Positions 1 to 10,292 of a stretch of 64,000 bases of DNA are shown here, piece by piece (position 1 is the first letter of the stretch; every line of letters starts with the position of its first letter). A model generated the notes under the pieces. That model was not told the origin of the DNA. It did no database searches and saw nothing but the letters and a program-made list of their open reading frames with translations. A program made the position numbers and the translations under genes. The stretch is from the NCBI RefSeq assembly GCF_001278845.1, contig NZ_CP012590.1, positions 1,488,001 to 1,552,000 on the forward strand. The letters run 5' to 3'. Source of the stretch: Actinomyces sp. oral taxon 414. GTDB lineage: Bacteria > Actinomycetota > Actinomycetes > Actinomycetales > Actinomycetaceae.

Positions 1-1195
1 ACGGCGGGTCGGCGGCGATGAGCGGGGCGGACCAGGCCAGCTCGGCGGGAGGGCGCGGCTCGGGCTCCCGCCACAGGCCCAGCGGGGCGGGTCCGGCGTC
101 CCGGGCGTCGCGCACCGGCGCGGCGCCGGAGCTCTCCCACGCGGACAGCAGGCGGAAGGCGAGTCGGGCGGTGTTCACATCGGGCTCGGCCGTGAGCTCG
201 CGAACCTGTTCGACCAGCTCCTGGCCGGGGGAGTCCAGACCGGTCAGGGCCCGCAGCACCGTTCTGCGCACGGTGCGTTCGGGGCGCGCCAGGACGATCA
301 GGGCCAGGGACGTCAGCGCCTCGTCGTCCAGCTCCGCCTCCAGCAGCCGCGGGCACAGCCGGGTCACGACCGAGGAGTGGGCCTGGGGCAGGGCGCCGAT
401 GAGCCTGTCGCGGTGGAGGACCAGGCGGTCCTCGAGGTCGAGGGCCCGCAGCCAGGCCAGGGCGGCATGCTGCACGCCGGGCCGGTCCCCGCGCTCGAAG
501 ATGCCCAGGAGGGCGCCCGTCAGGGCGTCGTCGTCGACGTCCTCGGCCCGCCTGAGCCCGGCCATGGCGCGGCGCACGGCCCGCTCGGCCGCTGCCCGCC
601 GCCGGTCCCGGGAAAGGCGCGGGTCCTGCGGCGGGCCGTCGTCGGCGGCGGGCCCGCCGAGCGCCCCCGGGGCCGCGCAGGCCGCGGCGAAGCACTGCGC
701 CCAGCGCTCCCCGGGGCGCGGCCGCGCCGAGACGGCGCACCAGATCCGCCAGTACTCCGGCGAGTCCGGCGGCTCCAGGTCGTGGGCCAGGACGAGGCGG
801 TGCAGGAGGGGCCAGATCGTCCCGTTCCAGCCGCGGCGGGCGGTGACGCGCCCGACCAGCTCGGCGCACCACCGCCTCCCGCGCCCCTCCAACCGCCTTT
901 GCGCGTAGGCCCGGACCAGGTCCCCGTCGGCGCCCATGAGGAATGCGTCGGCGAGCCGGTCCGCGACCTGCGCCGGGGTCGATGGCAGGTGGCAGGCCAC
1001 AACGAGGGGCAGGAGCGACCACCGCAGGTCCTCCTGGGCGCGCAGGGCGGACAGGACCCGGCCCGGGGCCGCCGTCGTCAGGAGCGAGCCCGCGGCATCG
1101 AGGCCCTCCAGGCGGGCGATGAGGGCGGCGACGTCGTGATCGGCGCGGTAGGCGTCGAGGGGGGAGAGGGTGTCGGGGGTGGCGGCCGGACTCAT
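1..1195 (-). CDS. hypothetical helical protein, partial (C-terminus outside window)
   Basis: Open minus-strand frame from an ATG at 1195 to the left edge with no stop, so at least 398 residues are present and the C-terminus is missing. It begins [16 protein letters not shown] and continues as Ala/Leu/Arg-rich segments that look like stacked helices. I recognise no catalytic motif, signal peptide or membrane segment. The frame has the G/C-ending codons of the core genes, whereas plus-strand frames over the same bases give low-complexity Arg/Ser protein, which is why I chose the minus strand. It is divergent from cmk-der, with 127 bp between the two starts. Function unknown. Confidence 0.6.
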   Translation of the reverse strand, partial: MSPAATPDTLSPLDAYRADHDVAALIARLEGLDAAGSLLTTAAPGRVLSALRAQEDLRWSLLPLVVACHLPSTPAQVADRLADAFLMGADGDLVRAYAQRRLEGRGRRWCAELVGRVTARRGWNGTIWPLLHRLVLAHDLEPPDSPEYWRIWCAVSARPRPGERWAQCFAAACAAPGALGGPAADDGPPQDPRLSRDRRRAAAERAVRRAMAGLRRAEDVDDDALTGALLGIFERGDRPGVQHAALAWLRALDLEDRLVLHRDRLIGALPQAHSSVVTRLCPRLLEAELDDEALTSLALIVLARPERTVRRTVLRALTGLDSPGQELVEQVRELTAEPDVNTARLAFRLLSAWESSGAAPVRDARDAGPAPLGLWREPEPRPPAELAWSAPLIAADPP

Positions 1196-1322
1196 GCGGT
1201 GCAGGCTAGCGGTGGCCCACGACACGAACCCCGTGCGCGATCTCATGACCCGTTCGCGCGAGACCGGCGGGCGCGTGTGGGACCCTTGGGTCGATCGAGG
1301 GCCGGAAGGGCTGGAGGAAGCA

Positions 1323-3557
1323 ATGGGAATCGTCGTCGCCATCGACGGGCCGAGCGGCTCGGGCAAGTCCACTGTGTCGCGGCGCGTGGCCGCCGGGCTG
1401 GGCCTGGCCTACCTCGACACCGGCGCCATGTACCGGGCCGCCGCCTGGTGGTGCGAGCGCCGCGGCGTGGACCTGTCCGACGCCGCGGCCGTGGCCGGGG
1501 CCGTGCGGGCCATGCCCCTGGATATGGGCCTGGACCCGCGTTCGCCTGGCGTGGTCTGCGACGGCGTCGACATCGCCGCGGCCATTCGCGAGCCCCACAT
1601 CGCCGCCGTCGTCTCGACGGTGGCCACGAACCTGGAGGTGCGCGCCGAGCTCGCCCGCCTCCAGCGCGAGATCATCCGCGCCGAGGCCGACGGCGCCGCC
1701 GGGGCCGACGGCGACGGGGCGGGCCCCTTCTCCGGCGGGGCCGGCATTGTGGCCGAGGGCCGCGACATCACCACCGTCATCGCCCCCGACGCCGATGTGC
1801 GCCTGCTGCTGACCGCCTCCGAGCAGGCGCGCCTGGCCCGCCGCGCCGCCGACCTGGAGGCGGCCGGCAAGAGCGTGGACGCCGCCGCCCTGCGCGACCA
1901 GGTGGTGCGCCGCGACCGCGACGACGCCACCGTCTCCCAGTTCCTCACGGCCCCCGAGGGCGTCACCCTCCTCGACACCAGCGACATGGGCCTGGAGGAG
2001 ACCGTCGAGCGCGTCACCGCCCTGGTGCGGGCGGCGCGGGAGCGGGCCGGGGCCGGGGACGGGGAGGCCGCGCCCGATTCCGCGCCCGGCGCCGGGCCCG
2101 GCGGGGACGAGGCCCAGGACGAGCTGCGGGCCCAGGCCCTGCGCGCCGGCCTGGCCGACTACGAGCTCGACGAGGAGGACCTGGCCCTGCTCGAGGGCGC
2201 CGGCGCCCCCGCCGCCGCCGAGGTCCCGCAGGCCGGGGCGCCCGTCCTGGCCGTCGTCGGGCGGCCCAATGTCGGCAAGTCCACCCTGGTCAACCGGGTG
2301 CTGGGGCGCCGCGCCGCCGTCGTCCAGGACACGCCCGGGGTGACGCGCGACCGCGTCTCCTACCCGGCCGAGTGGGCCGGGCGCCGCTTCACCATCGTCG
2401 ACACCGGCGGCTGGGAGGTCGACGTCGCCGGCCTCGACTCGGCCGTGGCCGCCCAGGCGGAGGCCGCCATCGACCTGGCCGACGCGGTGCTGCTCGTCGT
2501 CGACGCCCGGGTGGGCGTGACCGAGACCGACGCCCGGATCGTGCGCGTGCTGCGCCGCTCGGGCAAGCCGGTGGTGCTGGCCGCCAACAAGATCGACTCC
2601 CCGGCCCAGGAGGGCGACGCCGCGGCCCTGTGGGGCCTGGGCCTGGGCGAGCCCCACCCGGTCTCGGCCCTCCACGGGCGGGGGGCCGGCGAGGTGCTCG
2701 ACGCCGTCATGGCCGTCCTGCCGGAGGTGTCCGCCGTCGCCGGGCCCGCGCCGGCGGAGGGGTCCCTCCACCGGGTGGCGCTGGTGGGCCGGCCCAATGT
2801 CGGCAAGTCCAGTCTTCTCAACTCCATCGCCGGTTCGCAGCGGGTCGTCGTCGACGAGACCGCCGGCACCACCCGCGACCCCGTCGACGAGATCGTCGAG
2901 CTCGACGGGCGCCGGTGGGTGTTCGTGGACACCGCCGGCATCCGCCGCCGCATCAGGCAGGTGCGGGGCGCCGACTACTACGCCGTGCTGCGCACCCAGG
3001 GGGCGATCGACAAGGCGGAGGTCGCCGTCGTGCTCCTGGACGCCTCCGAGCCGGTCACCGAGCAGGACGTGCGGATCATCCAGCAGGTGATCGACGCCGG
3101 GCGGGCGCTGGTCCTGGTCAACAACAAGTGGGACCTGGTCGACGAGGACCGCCGCGCCGCGCTCACCCGGGAGGCCGAGCGCGACCTGGCACACGTCGCC
3201 TGGGCGCCGCGCATCAACCTGGCCGCCCGCACCGGCTGGCACACCAACCGGCTCACCCGCGCCCTGGACGCGGCCCTGGACGGGTGGACCACCCGCGTGC
3301 CCACCGGGCGCCTCAACGCCTTCCTCGGCGAGCTCCAGTCGGCCACGCCCCACCCGCTGCGCGGCGGCAGGCAGCCGCGCATCCTCTTCGCCACCCAGGC
3401 GCAGACGGCGCCCCCGCGGATCGTCATCTTCACCACCGGGTTCCTCGACGCCGGCTACCGGCGCTTCATCGAGCGGCGCCTGCGTGAGGACTTCGGCTTC
3501 GCCGGCTCTCCCATCCAGATCTCGGTGCGCGCGCGCGAGAAGCGCCGGCGGCGGTGA
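1323..3557 (+). CDS. cmk-der: fused cytidylate kinase / ribosome-biogenesis GTPase Der
   Basis: A 744-residue fusion. Residues 1-230 are cytidylate kinase, which phosphorylates (d)CMP to (d)CDP; the P-loop GPSGSGKST is at 9-17. After an acidic, Ala-rich linker (about 240-305) comes Der (EngA), the double-GTPase needed for 50S ribosome assembly. Its first G1 motif GRPNVGKST is at 313-321 and the second GRPNVGKSS at 489-497, with [16 protein letters not shown] and NNKWD (G4) visible and a basic KH-like C-terminus. The frame is open further upstream to 1170, but the ATG at 1323 starts the kinase fold directly ([12 protein letters not shown]) and follows GGAGGAAGCA. Fusion of these two genes is common in Actinomyces and Bifidobacterium relatives. 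Essential cytoplasmic protein. Confidence 0.96.
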   Translation: MGIVVAIDGPSGSGKSTVSRRVAAGLGLAYLDTGAMYRAAAWWCERRGVDLSDAAAVAGAVRAMPLDMGLDPRSPGVVCDGVDIAAAIREPHIAAVVSTVATNLEVRAELARLQREIIRAEADGAAGADGDGAGPFSGGAGIVAEGRDITTVIAPDADVRLLLTASEQARLARRAADLEAAGKSVDAAALRDQVVRRDRDDATVSQFLTAPEGVTLLDTSDMGLEETVERVTALVRAARERAGAGDGEAAPDSAPGAGPGGDEAQDELRAQALRAGLADYELDEEDLALLEGAGAPAAAEVPQAGAPVLAVVGRPNVGKSTLVNRVLGRRAAVVQDTPGVTRDRVSYPAEWAGRRFTIVDTGGWEVDVAGLDSAVAAQAEAAIDLADAVLLVVDARVGVTETDARIVRVLRRSGKPVVLAANKIDSPAQEGDAAALWGLGLGEPHPVSALHGRGAGEVLDAVMAVLPEVSAVAGPAPAEGSLHRVALVGRPNVGKSSLLNSIAGSQRVVVDETAGTTRDPVDEIVELDGRRWVFVDTAGIRRRIRQVRGADYYAVLRTQGAIDKAEVAVVLLDASEPVTEQDVRIIQQVIDAGRALVLVNNKWDLVDEDRRAALTREAERDLAHVAWAPRINLAARTGWHTNRLTRALDAALDGWTTRVPTGRLNAFLGELQSATPHPLRGGRQPRILFATQAQTAPPRIVIFTTGFLDAGYRRFIERRLREDFGFAGSPIQISVRAREKRRRR

Positions 3558-3635
3558 AGCGCCGCCGTTGTCGCGCGGTCAGCGGTTCCCGGCGGTCACA
3601 AGGCAGCGGAGTCAGCGGAACCGGGGCCCGTGCTC

Positions 3636-5126
3636 TCAAGCGGGGGCGTCATCAGGGGAGCCGGCCTCGGGGCCCTCGTCATCGGCGTCGGCCCACCGGG
3701 CACCGTGCGGCAGACCGTCCTCATCGACCTGCTCAGGTGGAAGATCCATCGGTGGTGCCGACCTGCTGAAGGTCGCGTCCTGGAAGTTGGCGTCGTTGAA
3801 GGTCGTGCCCCGGAAGTTGGCGACGCCGTTGGTGAAGGTTGCGTCCTGGAAGTTGGCGTCGTTGAAGGTTGCGTCCCAGAAGTTGGCGACGCCGTTGGTG
3901 AAGGTTGCGTCCTGGAAGTTGGCGTCGTTGAAGGTTGCGTCCCAGAAGTCGGCGTCGTTGAAGGTCGCGCCCCGGAAGTTGGCGTCGTTGAAGGTTGCGT
4001 CCTGGAAGTTGGCGCGGTTGAAGGTTGCGTCCTGGAAGTTGGCGTCGTTGAAGGTTGCGTCCCAGAAGTTGGCGTCGTTGAAGGTCGCGCCCCGGAAGTT
4101 GGCGTCGCGGTTGAAGGTTGCGTCCTGGAAGTTGGCGTCGTTGAAGGTCGCGTCCCGGAAGTAGGCGTTGTTGGTGAAGGTCGCGCGCCAGAAGTAGGCG
4201 TCGCGGTTGAAGGTCGCGCCCTGGAAGTCGGCGTTGTTGGTGAAGGTTGCGTCCCAGAAGTTGGCGCGGTTGAAGGTTGCGTCCTGGAAGTTGGCGTCGT
4301 TGAAGGTTGCGTCCTGGAAGTTGGCGTCGTTGAAGGTCGCGTCCCGGAAGTTGGCGTCGTTGAAGGTCGCGCCCCGGAAGTCGGCGATCTCGGTGAGAAC
4401 GGCGTCGTGAAGGTCGATGGTGCAGTCGCACCAGAGCTGGTCGTCCTCGACCAGCTGGGTGACCGCCTCACGGTGCTTCGTCTTCTCGCAGCGCTTGCGC
4501 AGGTGCCTGACGAGCACCTCCAGCACCGTCGACTCGACGGCGCCGTCGTGGCTCACGTAGACCTTCTCCTCGCTGGACTGTTCCGGTCCGTCCTGCTCGT
4601 TGACGATGGTCCTCCGCTCACCGCGCTGCGTTCGCAGGTACCCGCACAGGATGCTCACCACGCGCTGGCGGTACTCCCCGCGGTAGGTGTCCGCCACGTC
4701 GGCGAGGGAGTAGACTCCGGCGATCCTCACCTGTGGTGACCCGCTTCCCAGCTGCTGCACCCCGCTGAGCAGCCTCTGCTCGGCCCTGTTCTGCTCGGCA
4801 TCCCTCTCGGCGCGCTCGGCGCTGGCCCGTTCGCGGTACTTGATGACGAGGTAGCCAGTGCCTCCAATGCCTCCGATGGTGGTCAGGGACACCTTGACGA
4901 GGTCGAGCGAACCCGCCCCCGCGCTGGCGCCGCGCCAGTTCGTCAGCCACCGCTGCCAGGACCAGAGCGGGCCCTCACCCCACAGCCACCCCAGGACGGT
5001 GAACACGACCAGGGCGAGCACCACCCACACGAGGATGACGCCGAACAGGGGCCACGTACCGAACCGGCGTGTCACGGCGCGCAGGAACCCGCGGCGAGGC
5101 TTCCTTGTGTCGGTCGTCTCAGACAT
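3636..5126 (-). CDS. membrane-anchored pentapeptide-repeat protein
   Basis: A 496-residue protein in three parts. Two hydrophobic segments lie near residues 26-48 and 74-95. A charged, partly helical cytoplasmic region follows (about 96-240). A pentapeptide-repeat tract runs from about 247 to 465, built from alternating A(D/N)F-x-x and ATF-N-x units, roughly 20 ten-residue blocks, so about 40 pentapeptides. Such repeats fold as a right-handed quadrilateral beta-helix. One- or two-residue insertions (FTNNADF, FTNGVANF) break the five-residue period at several points. The start has GAGGAAA five bases upstream of the ATG. The C-terminal 30 residues are acidic and Pro-rich. The gene converges on cmk-der. 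Pentapeptide proteins include DNA-gyrase mimics, but the anchored N-terminus here argues for a membrane role; function unknown. Confidence 0.9.
   Translation of the reverse strand: MSETTDTRKPRRGFLRAVTRRFGTWPLFGVILVWVVLALVVFTVLGWLWGEGPLWSWQRWLTNWRGASAGAGSLDLVKVSLTTIGGIGGTGYLVIKYRERASAERAERDAEQNRAEQRLLSGVQQLGSGSPQVRIAGVYSLADVADTYRGEYRQRVVSILCGYLRTQRGERRTIVNEQDGPEQSSEEKVYVSHDGAVESTVLEVLVRHLRKRCEKTKHREAVTQLVEDDQLWCDCTIDLHDAVLTEIADFRGATFNDANFRDATFNDANFQDATFNDANFQDATFNRANFWDATFTNNADFQGATFNRDAYFWRATFTNNAYFRDATFNDANFQDATFNRDANFRGATFNDANFWDATFNDANFQDATFNRANFQDATFNDANFRGATFNDADFWDATFNDANFQDATFTNGVANFWDATFNDANFQDATFTNGVANFRGTTFNDANFQDATFSRSAPPMDLPPEQVDEDGLPHGARWADADDEGPEAGSPDDAPA
3768..4388. repeat. 30-bp coding minisatellite of the pentapeptide gene
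   Basis: About 20 tandem units of 30 bp (plus-strand form GAAGGTTGCGTCCTGGAAGT, then TGGCGTCGTT) inside the pentapeptide gene. Many units are identical at the DNA level, far closer than protein selection alone needs, which suggests recent unit duplication. A few units are 31-36 bp because of extra codons. Confidence 0.93.
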
Positions 5127-5372
5127 CTGGGTTTCCTCTCACTGCTCCGCCCTGGAGTCGTCGGACAACCCAGCCAGGGCGGCGCGCACGGCGTCGGCCG
5201 TGGTGAGGGCGGGCTCGGCGGGGACCATGGGGCTCCTTGCGGGTCGCGGCCGCGGGCGCGGCACGGGGCTGACCCCGTAGACTGTAGCCGTCGCCGGCCC
5301 GGTCGCCCCAGCGGGGCGGGCGGCGGATTTCGGGCGCGGCGGAGCGCCGGGATAGTCGAGGAGGACGGTGCG

Positions 5373-6893
5373 ATGAAGGTCGTGATCGGCGAAGACGAGC
5401 TGGACCCCGCGGTGCAGGCCTACCTGGACGGCCTGAACCGCTCCGAGCTGCACGAGCTGGTGTTCACGCTGGCCGAGTGCTCCGAGACGGTGCGCCGCAC
5501 CCTGGAGGCCGTCGCGGAGCTGGCCGGGGAGCGTCGGGGCGGGGCGGGCGAGAACCTGGTCCGCCGGGCCGCCGCCCTGCTGTCCGCGCCCAAGGGCTAC
5601 GAGGACTACGAATCCTACGACTTCGAGTACGGGGAGTACGCGGACAACGGTTACGCCGCCGACATCCTCGACTTCCTCGACGAGCTGGAGGTCCTGATCG
5701 ACGACGGCGGAGCCGACGCCGCCGCCCCGCCGCTGCACATGATCATTGTGCGCCTGCGCCCGGACCTGTACGAGGGCCGGGGCGACACCGGCGGGCTCAT
5801 GGAGCGGGCCAGCGACCGGGCCGCGGAGCTGTACGCGCGCGCATGCCGCGAGGGCCGGCCCGACGTCGGCGCGCTGGCGGTCTGGCTGGCGCAGTTCCGG
5901 CTGGAGGCCCTGAGCTGCCCGGACCTGGCCCTGAAGGATTTCCTCCCGGCGCTGGGGCAGGAGGGGCTCGCCGTCTACCGGGAGGCCGTCGAGGACGCGC
6001 CGCCGAGTCGGCAGAGGTTCGTGCTCGAGGTGGAGCTGGCCGACGCGGACGGGGACGTCGACCGGGCCGTGGAGCTCCTGGCCGAGGAGAACACCGGCCC
6101 CTGGTACGCCTCGATCGTCGAGCGGCTGCTGGGGGCGGGGCGGCGGGACGAGGCGATGACCTGGCTCGACCGCGCCGTCGCCGCCGAGAGCGTGGGGAGG
6201 AGTTTCTGGGACCGGCCGGAGGACACGGACATCGTCAGAAAGCGCCTGGACGCGCCGCGGGCGATCGACCTGTACATCGGGGCCGGACGGCCCGACGACG
6301 CCGTGGCGCTGGCGCACCGGCTGTTCCGGGACAACCCCGGCACGGCCGCCTACGACCTGCTCCTGAACACCGCGGAGCGCCTGGGCCGCCGGGACCGGGA
6401 GCACGAGGCGGCGCTGGCGTGGATCGACGGGCGCAACTGGCGCGACGCGGACATCCCCATCGCCCTGGCGCTGCACGAGGGCGACGTCGAGCGCGCCTGG
6501 CGGGCCGCCGACCGGTGGGGCGCCGACGACGCCTGGCGGAGCCTGGCCGACGCCGTGCCCCAGCCCCGGCCCGCGGACGCGATGCGCCTGTACGAGGAGG
6601 CGGTGACGCGGACGCTGGGGCGGCGCTCCGGCAGGGAGACGTCGCAGAGGATCGCGCAATTCGCCGTGCGACTGCGCGATATCGCCGCGGCGGCCGACGC
6701 GGCGGGCGCGGCTGAGGCCGCCGATGAGGCGGGCGCGGGCCCGACGGATGAGGGCGCGGCCGCCGTCGGCGCCGGAGCGGGGCGGCGGTCCGGGGCGTAC
6801 ACGAAGCGCTTCCGGGTCTGGCTGGACAACCTGCGCAACAGCTGCCGGCACCGCCCCACCGTGCACGATGAGCTGAGGCAGGCGGGGCTGTAG
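5373..6893 (+). CDS. helical-repeat protein, paralogue of the SWIM protein at 15542
   Basis: A 506-residue protein starting at an ATG preceded by GAGGAGGA. From about residue 140 on it aligns with the C-terminal two thirds of the SWIM-finger protein at 15542: shared blocks include RACREGRP, FLPALG, DGDVDRAVELL, ERLLGAGRRDEA, AAFDLLLNTAERLG-like, and DAxWRSLADxxPQPRP. This part is TPR-like or HEAT-like. It lacks the SWIM zinc finger; its N-terminus is instead an acidic stretch of about 130 residues with a Tyr/Asp/Glu-rich segment (EDYESYDFEYGEYADN). Function unknown. It is a stand-alone gene between the pentapeptide gene (divergent) and pgi. Confidence 0.85.
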   Translation: MKVVIGEDELDPAVQAYLDGLNRSELHELVFTLAECSETVRRTLEAVAELAGERRGGAGENLVRRAAALLSAPKGYEDYESYDFEYGEYADNGYAADILDFLDELEVLIDDGGADAAAPPLHMIIVRLRPDLYEGRGDTGGLMERASDRAAELYARACREGRPDVGALAVWLAQFRLEALSCPDLALKDFLPALGQEGLAVYREAVEDAPPSRQRFVLEVELADADGDVDRAVELLAEENTGPWYASIVERLLGAGRRDEAMTWLDRAVAAESVGRSFWDRPEDTDIVRKRLDAPRAIDLYIGAGRPDDAVALAHRLFRDNPGTAAYDLLLNTAERLGRRDREHEAALAWIDGRNWRDADIPIALALHEGDVERAWRAADRWGADDAWRSLADAVPQPRPADAMRLYEEAVTRTLGRRSGRETSQRIAQFAVRLRDIAAAADAAGAAEAADEAGAGPTDEGAAAVGAGAGRRSGAYTKRFRVWLDNLRNSCRHRPTVHDELRQAGL

Positions 6894-7018
6894 GGCCTTC
6901 CGGCCCCTTGCCGCCCCTTGCCGCCGTGCGACGGTGGGCCGGGGGCGCGGCGGGCGGTCCGCCGCCGTCGTGGAGGAATCCCCTCCCCGCCGGGACCCCT
7001 CCCGTTTAGACTGGCGTC

Positions 7019-8680
7019 ATGATCAAGCCCGTTGACGCCACCACCACACCCGCCTGGTCCGCTCTCACCGCCCTCCACGAGTCCCTGGACCCCGATCTGC
7101 GAGCCTGGTTCGCCGAGGATCCCGGCCGCGCCGAGCGCTTCTCCTACGAGGTGGGCGACCTGTTCGTCGACCTGTCCAAGAACTTCCTCACCGACGAGGT
7201 GCGCGACGCTCTCGCCCAGCTGGCCGAGGCCGTCGACGTCCCCGGCCGCCGCGACGCCATGTTCGCCGGCGAGCACATCAACATCACCGAGGACCGCGCC
7301 GTCCTGCACACCGCCCTGCGCCGCCCCGCCGGCGACGCCCTCACCGTGGACGGCCAGGACGTCGTCGCCGACGTCCACGAGGTCCTGGAGAAGATCTACG
7401 CCTTCGCCCGGCGCGTGCGCTCGGGGCAGTGGACCGGCATCACCGGAAAGCCCATCAAGACGGTGGTCAACATCGGCATCGGCGGCTCCGACCTGGGCCC
7501 CGTCATGGTCTACGAGGCCCTCAAGTCCTACGTCGCCGAGGGCCTGTCCGCCCGCTTCATCTCCAATATCGACCCCACCGACTGCGCGGAGAAGGTGGCG
7601 GACCTCGACCCGGAGACGACGCTGTTCATCATCGCATCCAAGACCTTCACCACCCTGGAGACCCTCACCAACGCCCGCATGGCCCGCGACTGGTTCCTCG
7701 GCGCGCTCGAGGCGCGGGGCATCGACGCCGAGGGCGCCATCGCCAAGCACTTCGTGGCCGTGTCCACCGCCCTGGACAAGGTCGAGGCCTTCGGCATCGA
7801 CCCGGCCAACGCCTTCGGCTTCTGGAGCTGGGTGGGCGGACGCTACTCGGTGGACTCGGCCGTGGGCACGGTGCTGGCCGTGACCATCGGCCCGGAGAAC
7901 TTCGCCGACTTCCTCTCCGGCTTCCACGTCGTCGACGAGCACTTCGCCACCAGGGCCCCGGCTCAGAACGTTCCCATGCTCATGGGCCTGCTCAACGTCT
8001 GGTACACCAACTTCTACGGGGCCGCCTCGCACGCCGTGCTGCCCTACGCCCAGGACCTGCACCGCTTCCCGGCCTACCTCCAGCAGCTGACCATGGAGTC
8101 CAACGGCAAGTCCGTGCGCTGGGACGGCACGCCCGTGACCACCAACACCGGCGAGATCTTCTGGGGCGAGCCGGGCACGAACGGCCAGCACGCCTTCTAC
8201 CAGCTCATCCACCAGGGCACCAGGCTCATCCCCGCGGACTTCATCGCGGTGGCGGACCCGGCCCACCCCACCAAGGACGGGGGAGTGGACGTCCACGAGC
8301 TGTTCCTGTCCAACTACCTGGCCCAGACGGCGGCGCTGGCCTTCGGCAAGACCGAGGAGGAGGTGCGTGCGGAGGGCACGGCCGAGGAGATCGTGCCCGC
8401 CCGCGTCTTCCCCGGCAACCGGCCGACGACGTCGATCCTGGCCCCGGCGCTCACGCCGAGCGTGGTGGGCCAGCTCATCGCCCTGTACGAGCACATCACC
8501 TTCACCCAGGGCATCGTGTGGGGCATCGACTCCTTCGACCAGTGGGGCGTGGAGCTGGGCAAGAAGCTCGCCCTGCAGATCGCCCCGGCCGTCGGGGGCG
8601 ACGCCGCCGCGCTGGAGGCTCAGGACGCCTCCACCCGCGGGCTCATCGGCCGCTACCGGGCGCTGCGCTACGGGGCCTGA
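7019..8680 (+). CDS. pgi: glucose-6-phosphate isomerase
   Basis: A 553-residue full-length phosphoglucose isomerase, which interconverts glucose-6-phosphate and fructose-6-phosphate in the cytoplasm. Family signatures are plain: [13 protein letters not shown] (about 143-155), [10 protein letters not shown] (about 207), the [13 protein letters not shown] region, ESNGKS, and the C-terminal [11 protein letters not shown]. It starts at an ATG directly downstream of a short 125-bp intergenic region, and a GC-rich hairpin follows the stop. Third positions are strongly G/C, as expected of a core gene. No oddities. Confidence 0.97.
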   Translation: MIKPVDATTTPAWSALTALHESLDPDLRAWFAEDPGRAERFSYEVGDLFVDLSKNFLTDEVRDALAQLAEAVDVPGRRDAMFAGEHINITEDRAVLHTALRRPAGDALTVDGQDVVADVHEVLEKIYAFARRVRSGQWTGITGKPIKTVVNIGIGGSDLGPVMVYEALKSYVAEGLSARFISNIDPTDCAEKVADLDPETTLFIIASKTFTTLETLTNARMARDWFLGALEARGIDAEGAIAKHFVAVSTALDKVEAFGIDPANAFGFWSWVGGRYSVDSAVGTVLAVTIGPENFADFLSGFHVVDEHFATRAPAQNVPMLMGLLNVWYTNFYGAASHAVLPYAQDLHRFPAYLQQLTMESNGKSVRWDGTPVTTNTGEIFWGEPGTNGQHAFYQLIHQGTRLIPADFIAVADPAHPTKDGGVDVHELFLSNYLAQTAALAFGKTEEEVRAEGTAEEIVPARVFPGNRPTTSILAPALTPSVVGQLIALYEHITFTQGIVWGIDSFDQWGVELGKKLALQIAPAVGGDAAALEAQDASTRGLIGRYRALRYGA

Positions 8681-8686
8681 CCGGGC

Positions 8687-8723
8687 CGGCCCGGCCCGGT
8701 CGCACTTCGATCGGGCCGGGCCG
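8687..8723 (+). terminator. GC-rich hairpin after pgi
   Basis: Perfect 12-bp stem CGGCCCGGCCCG / CGGGCCGGGCCG with a 13-base loop, starting 7 bases after the pgi stop. There is no T-run, so it may be a weak terminator or a 3'-end stabiliser. Confidence 0.5.
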
Positions 8724-8785
8724 GCGGCCGGCCGGGGAGACGTCGGATGCAGTGGAAACTACGGAAGCGGGAAGAGGTGACGGCG

Positions 8786-9142
8786 ATGGAGGAGATCACC
8801 GCGTCGGAGGTGCGTGCGCGCCTGGCCGCGGGGGAGCGGGTGGGCGAGAGCTTCACCCTGCTGGATGTGCGCGAGCCGGACGAGGTGGCGGCCGACGCCA
8901 TTGAGGGCTCCCAGCGGATCCCGCTGGGCGAGGTCGTGAGCCGCATGGGGGAGCTGGACCCGGCGCGGGTGACGATCGTCCACTGCGCCGCCGGGGTCCG
9001 TTCGAAGCGGGCCATCAAGGCGCTGCGGAGGGCGGGCTTCACTGGCGAGCTGGTGAATCTCGCCGGCGGCATGAAGGCCTGGAACAAGAGCGCTCCCGCC
9101 GCCCCGCCCGCGTCCTCGCCGCCCCCGCGGGACCGGTCGTAA
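8786..9142 (+). CDS. rhodanese-like domain protein
   Basis: A 118-residue single rhodanese domain. LLDVREPDE, the active-site loop HCAAGVRS with the catalytic Cys near residue 71, and the closing LAGGMKAW motif are all visible. Such proteins carry persulfide sulfur, or act as phosphatase-like binding domains. I chose the ATG at 8786 (MEEITASEV) because GAAGAGGT lies 7 bases upstream; an in-frame ATG at 8747 would add 13 basic residues with no family similarity. The last 20 residues are Pro/Ala-rich and probably disordered. Small cytoplasmic protein between pgi and tRNA-Pro. Confidence 0.9.
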   Translation: MEEITASEVRARLAAGERVGESFTLLDVREPDEVAADAIEGSQRIPLGEVVSRMGELDPARVTIVHCAAGVRSKRAIKALRRAGFTGELVNLAGGMKAWNKSAPAAPPASSPPPRDRS

Positions 9143-9160
9143 CCTCATCGAGCCCGGTTC

Positions 9161-9282
9161 TGGCGTCCCGGGAGGATCGTTCGGACCGGCACCCCGGATG
9201 CGCCCGGCGGTTTCCGCGTAATTCCGCGGTTCGTGCAGCAGTGGCGCCGGGTGCGGGGCAGAACGATCCTCCCGGGACGCCA
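9161..9282. repeat. 122-bp palindromic element, divergent-arm copy
   Basis: Perfect 22-bp inverted repeat: left arm 9161-9182 begins TGGCGTCCCGGG and right arm 9261-9282 ends CCCGGGACGCCA. Total span is 122 bp. The core ATTCCGCGGTTC begins at offset 60 (9221). It shares length, layout and core with the elements at 11797, 15212 and 30351, but its arms have a different sequence. It lies between the rhodanese gene and tRNA-Pro. Confidence 0.85.
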
Positions 9283-9422
9283 TTCCCCGCTTCGAGCGGA
9301 TCCGCGGAGGCCGGGGCGAGGGCGGCCCACGGTGAGCGGGGTCACCGTCCGTAGATTTCGGACGGGGCCCGCTCATGGGCTAGGGTTCTACTCGTTCCGA
9401 GCGGCCCCGCGCCGTGAGGCGA

Positions 9423-9499
<77 letters not shown>

Positions 9500-9513
9500 T
9501 TGAGCCCGTACTC

Positions 9514-9553
9514 AAACCCGCGTCATGGTGAACCCGTGGCGCGGGTTTTTGTT
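9514..9553 (+). terminator. terminator after tRNA-Pro
   Basis: Stem AAACCCGCG / CGCGGGTTT with a 17-base loop followed by a T-rich run (TTTTTGTTTGG). It begins 15 bases after the tRNA, a good intrinsic terminator. The next 460 bases (9554-10016) hold no gene or repeat that I can support. Confidence 0.8.
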
Positions 9554-10016
9554 TGGTTTTGAGGGTTTTAAAGGTGTTTTGAACTTGTTCGGGCATGTTC
9601 GGTTGTGCGCGGGTGGGGGTCACGAGGTCGACTTCCACGCCTGATGCGACTTGGTGACCCCCTGCGGGCGGGGTTCGCGGAGCGCCAGGGGCTGTGAGGT
9701 CGGTCACTGCGGTGGTCGGGGTCTCGCCGTGGGTGGCGGGCGCCGGCGCGCACCCTCCCGGCCCCGGCCCGTGACCGAGCAGATCCCGCGCCAGCATCCG
9801 CCCCTTGTCCCTCCTCGGACGCCTTCGCGCACCTCCCCGGCGCACTTCCCAGTGATCTCGGCCCTGGCCCGCACCGGGCAACCCGCTTCCCATGCCCGCC
9901 ACAGCCCCGCGGTTTTCGCGGGCAGTCCCACGTGAGGCACCGGGTGCCCTTCGCGGGCATCCCCGATGAGTCTCGTCGCACTGTGGACGTTGATGGCCCG
10001 CGGGTGTCATAATGGT

Positions 10017-10050
10017 GGGGACCCACCCGGCGGCAACCGGATGGGTCCCC
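10017..10050 (-). terminator. strong hairpin downstream of the 47-residue gene
   Basis: GGGGACCCACCCGG / CCGGATGGGTCCCC with a 6-base loop, one mismatch in 14 bp. It begins 13 bp beyond the minus-strand stop at 10063. No T-run follows, so terminator function is inferred from position. Confidence 0.5.
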
Positions 10051-10062
10051 GATGCGGCAGTT

Positions 10063-10206
10063 CTAGAAGAACCAACCGCGGAGGGCATCCACAAGGACGG
10101 CGACGGCCCGGATCAGGCGAGCGATGGAGTTAATGATCTCGCTCACCTTCCGGGCCGTTCCCCTGTCCTTGCGGACCTTGGCGTGACGTCCCTTGGGCTT
10201 GGTCAC
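10063..10206 (-). CDS. 47-residue highly basic peptide
   Basis: Small minus-strand gene that is easy to miss: GTG at 10206, stop TAG at 10065-10063. The start is backed by a near-perfect Shine-Dalgarno GGAGGAGGTGA about 7 bases upstream. The first half is very basic (VTKPKGRHAKVRKDRGTARK) and the second is an amphipathic or hydrophobic helix (ISxIARLIRAVAVLVDAL) ending RGWFF. This could be a nucleic-acid-binding or membrane-active peptide. It lies 86 bp behind the small membrane gene on the same strand, so the two are probably co-transcribed, and a strong hairpin follows. I recognise no family. Confidence 0.7.
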   Translation of the reverse strand: MTKPKGRHAKVRKDRGTARKVSEIINSIARLIRAVAVLVDALRGWFF

Positions 10207-10292
10207 GACCCTCACCTCCTCCCTGGCTCCTCACCTCCCCGGCAAGGACAGCGGGTGATCCGGGGGGAGGTGCCGGAGAAGGCCCGCCGAGC

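Noticed and set aside
377..3487. Very long plus-strand frame (1036 codons) overlapping cmk-der
   Set aside because: Arg/Gly/Pro-rich shadow; the cmk-der frame carries all family motifs.
3768..4388. Tandem 30-bp repeats as a CRISPR array
   Set aside because: There are no spacers; the repeat is contiguous and in frame in the pentapeptide gene.
5139..6866. Long minus-strand frame opposite the helical-repeat gene
   Set aside because: Val/Gly/Arg-rich shadow without a ribosome-binding site; the plus frame is conserved with its paralogue at 15542.
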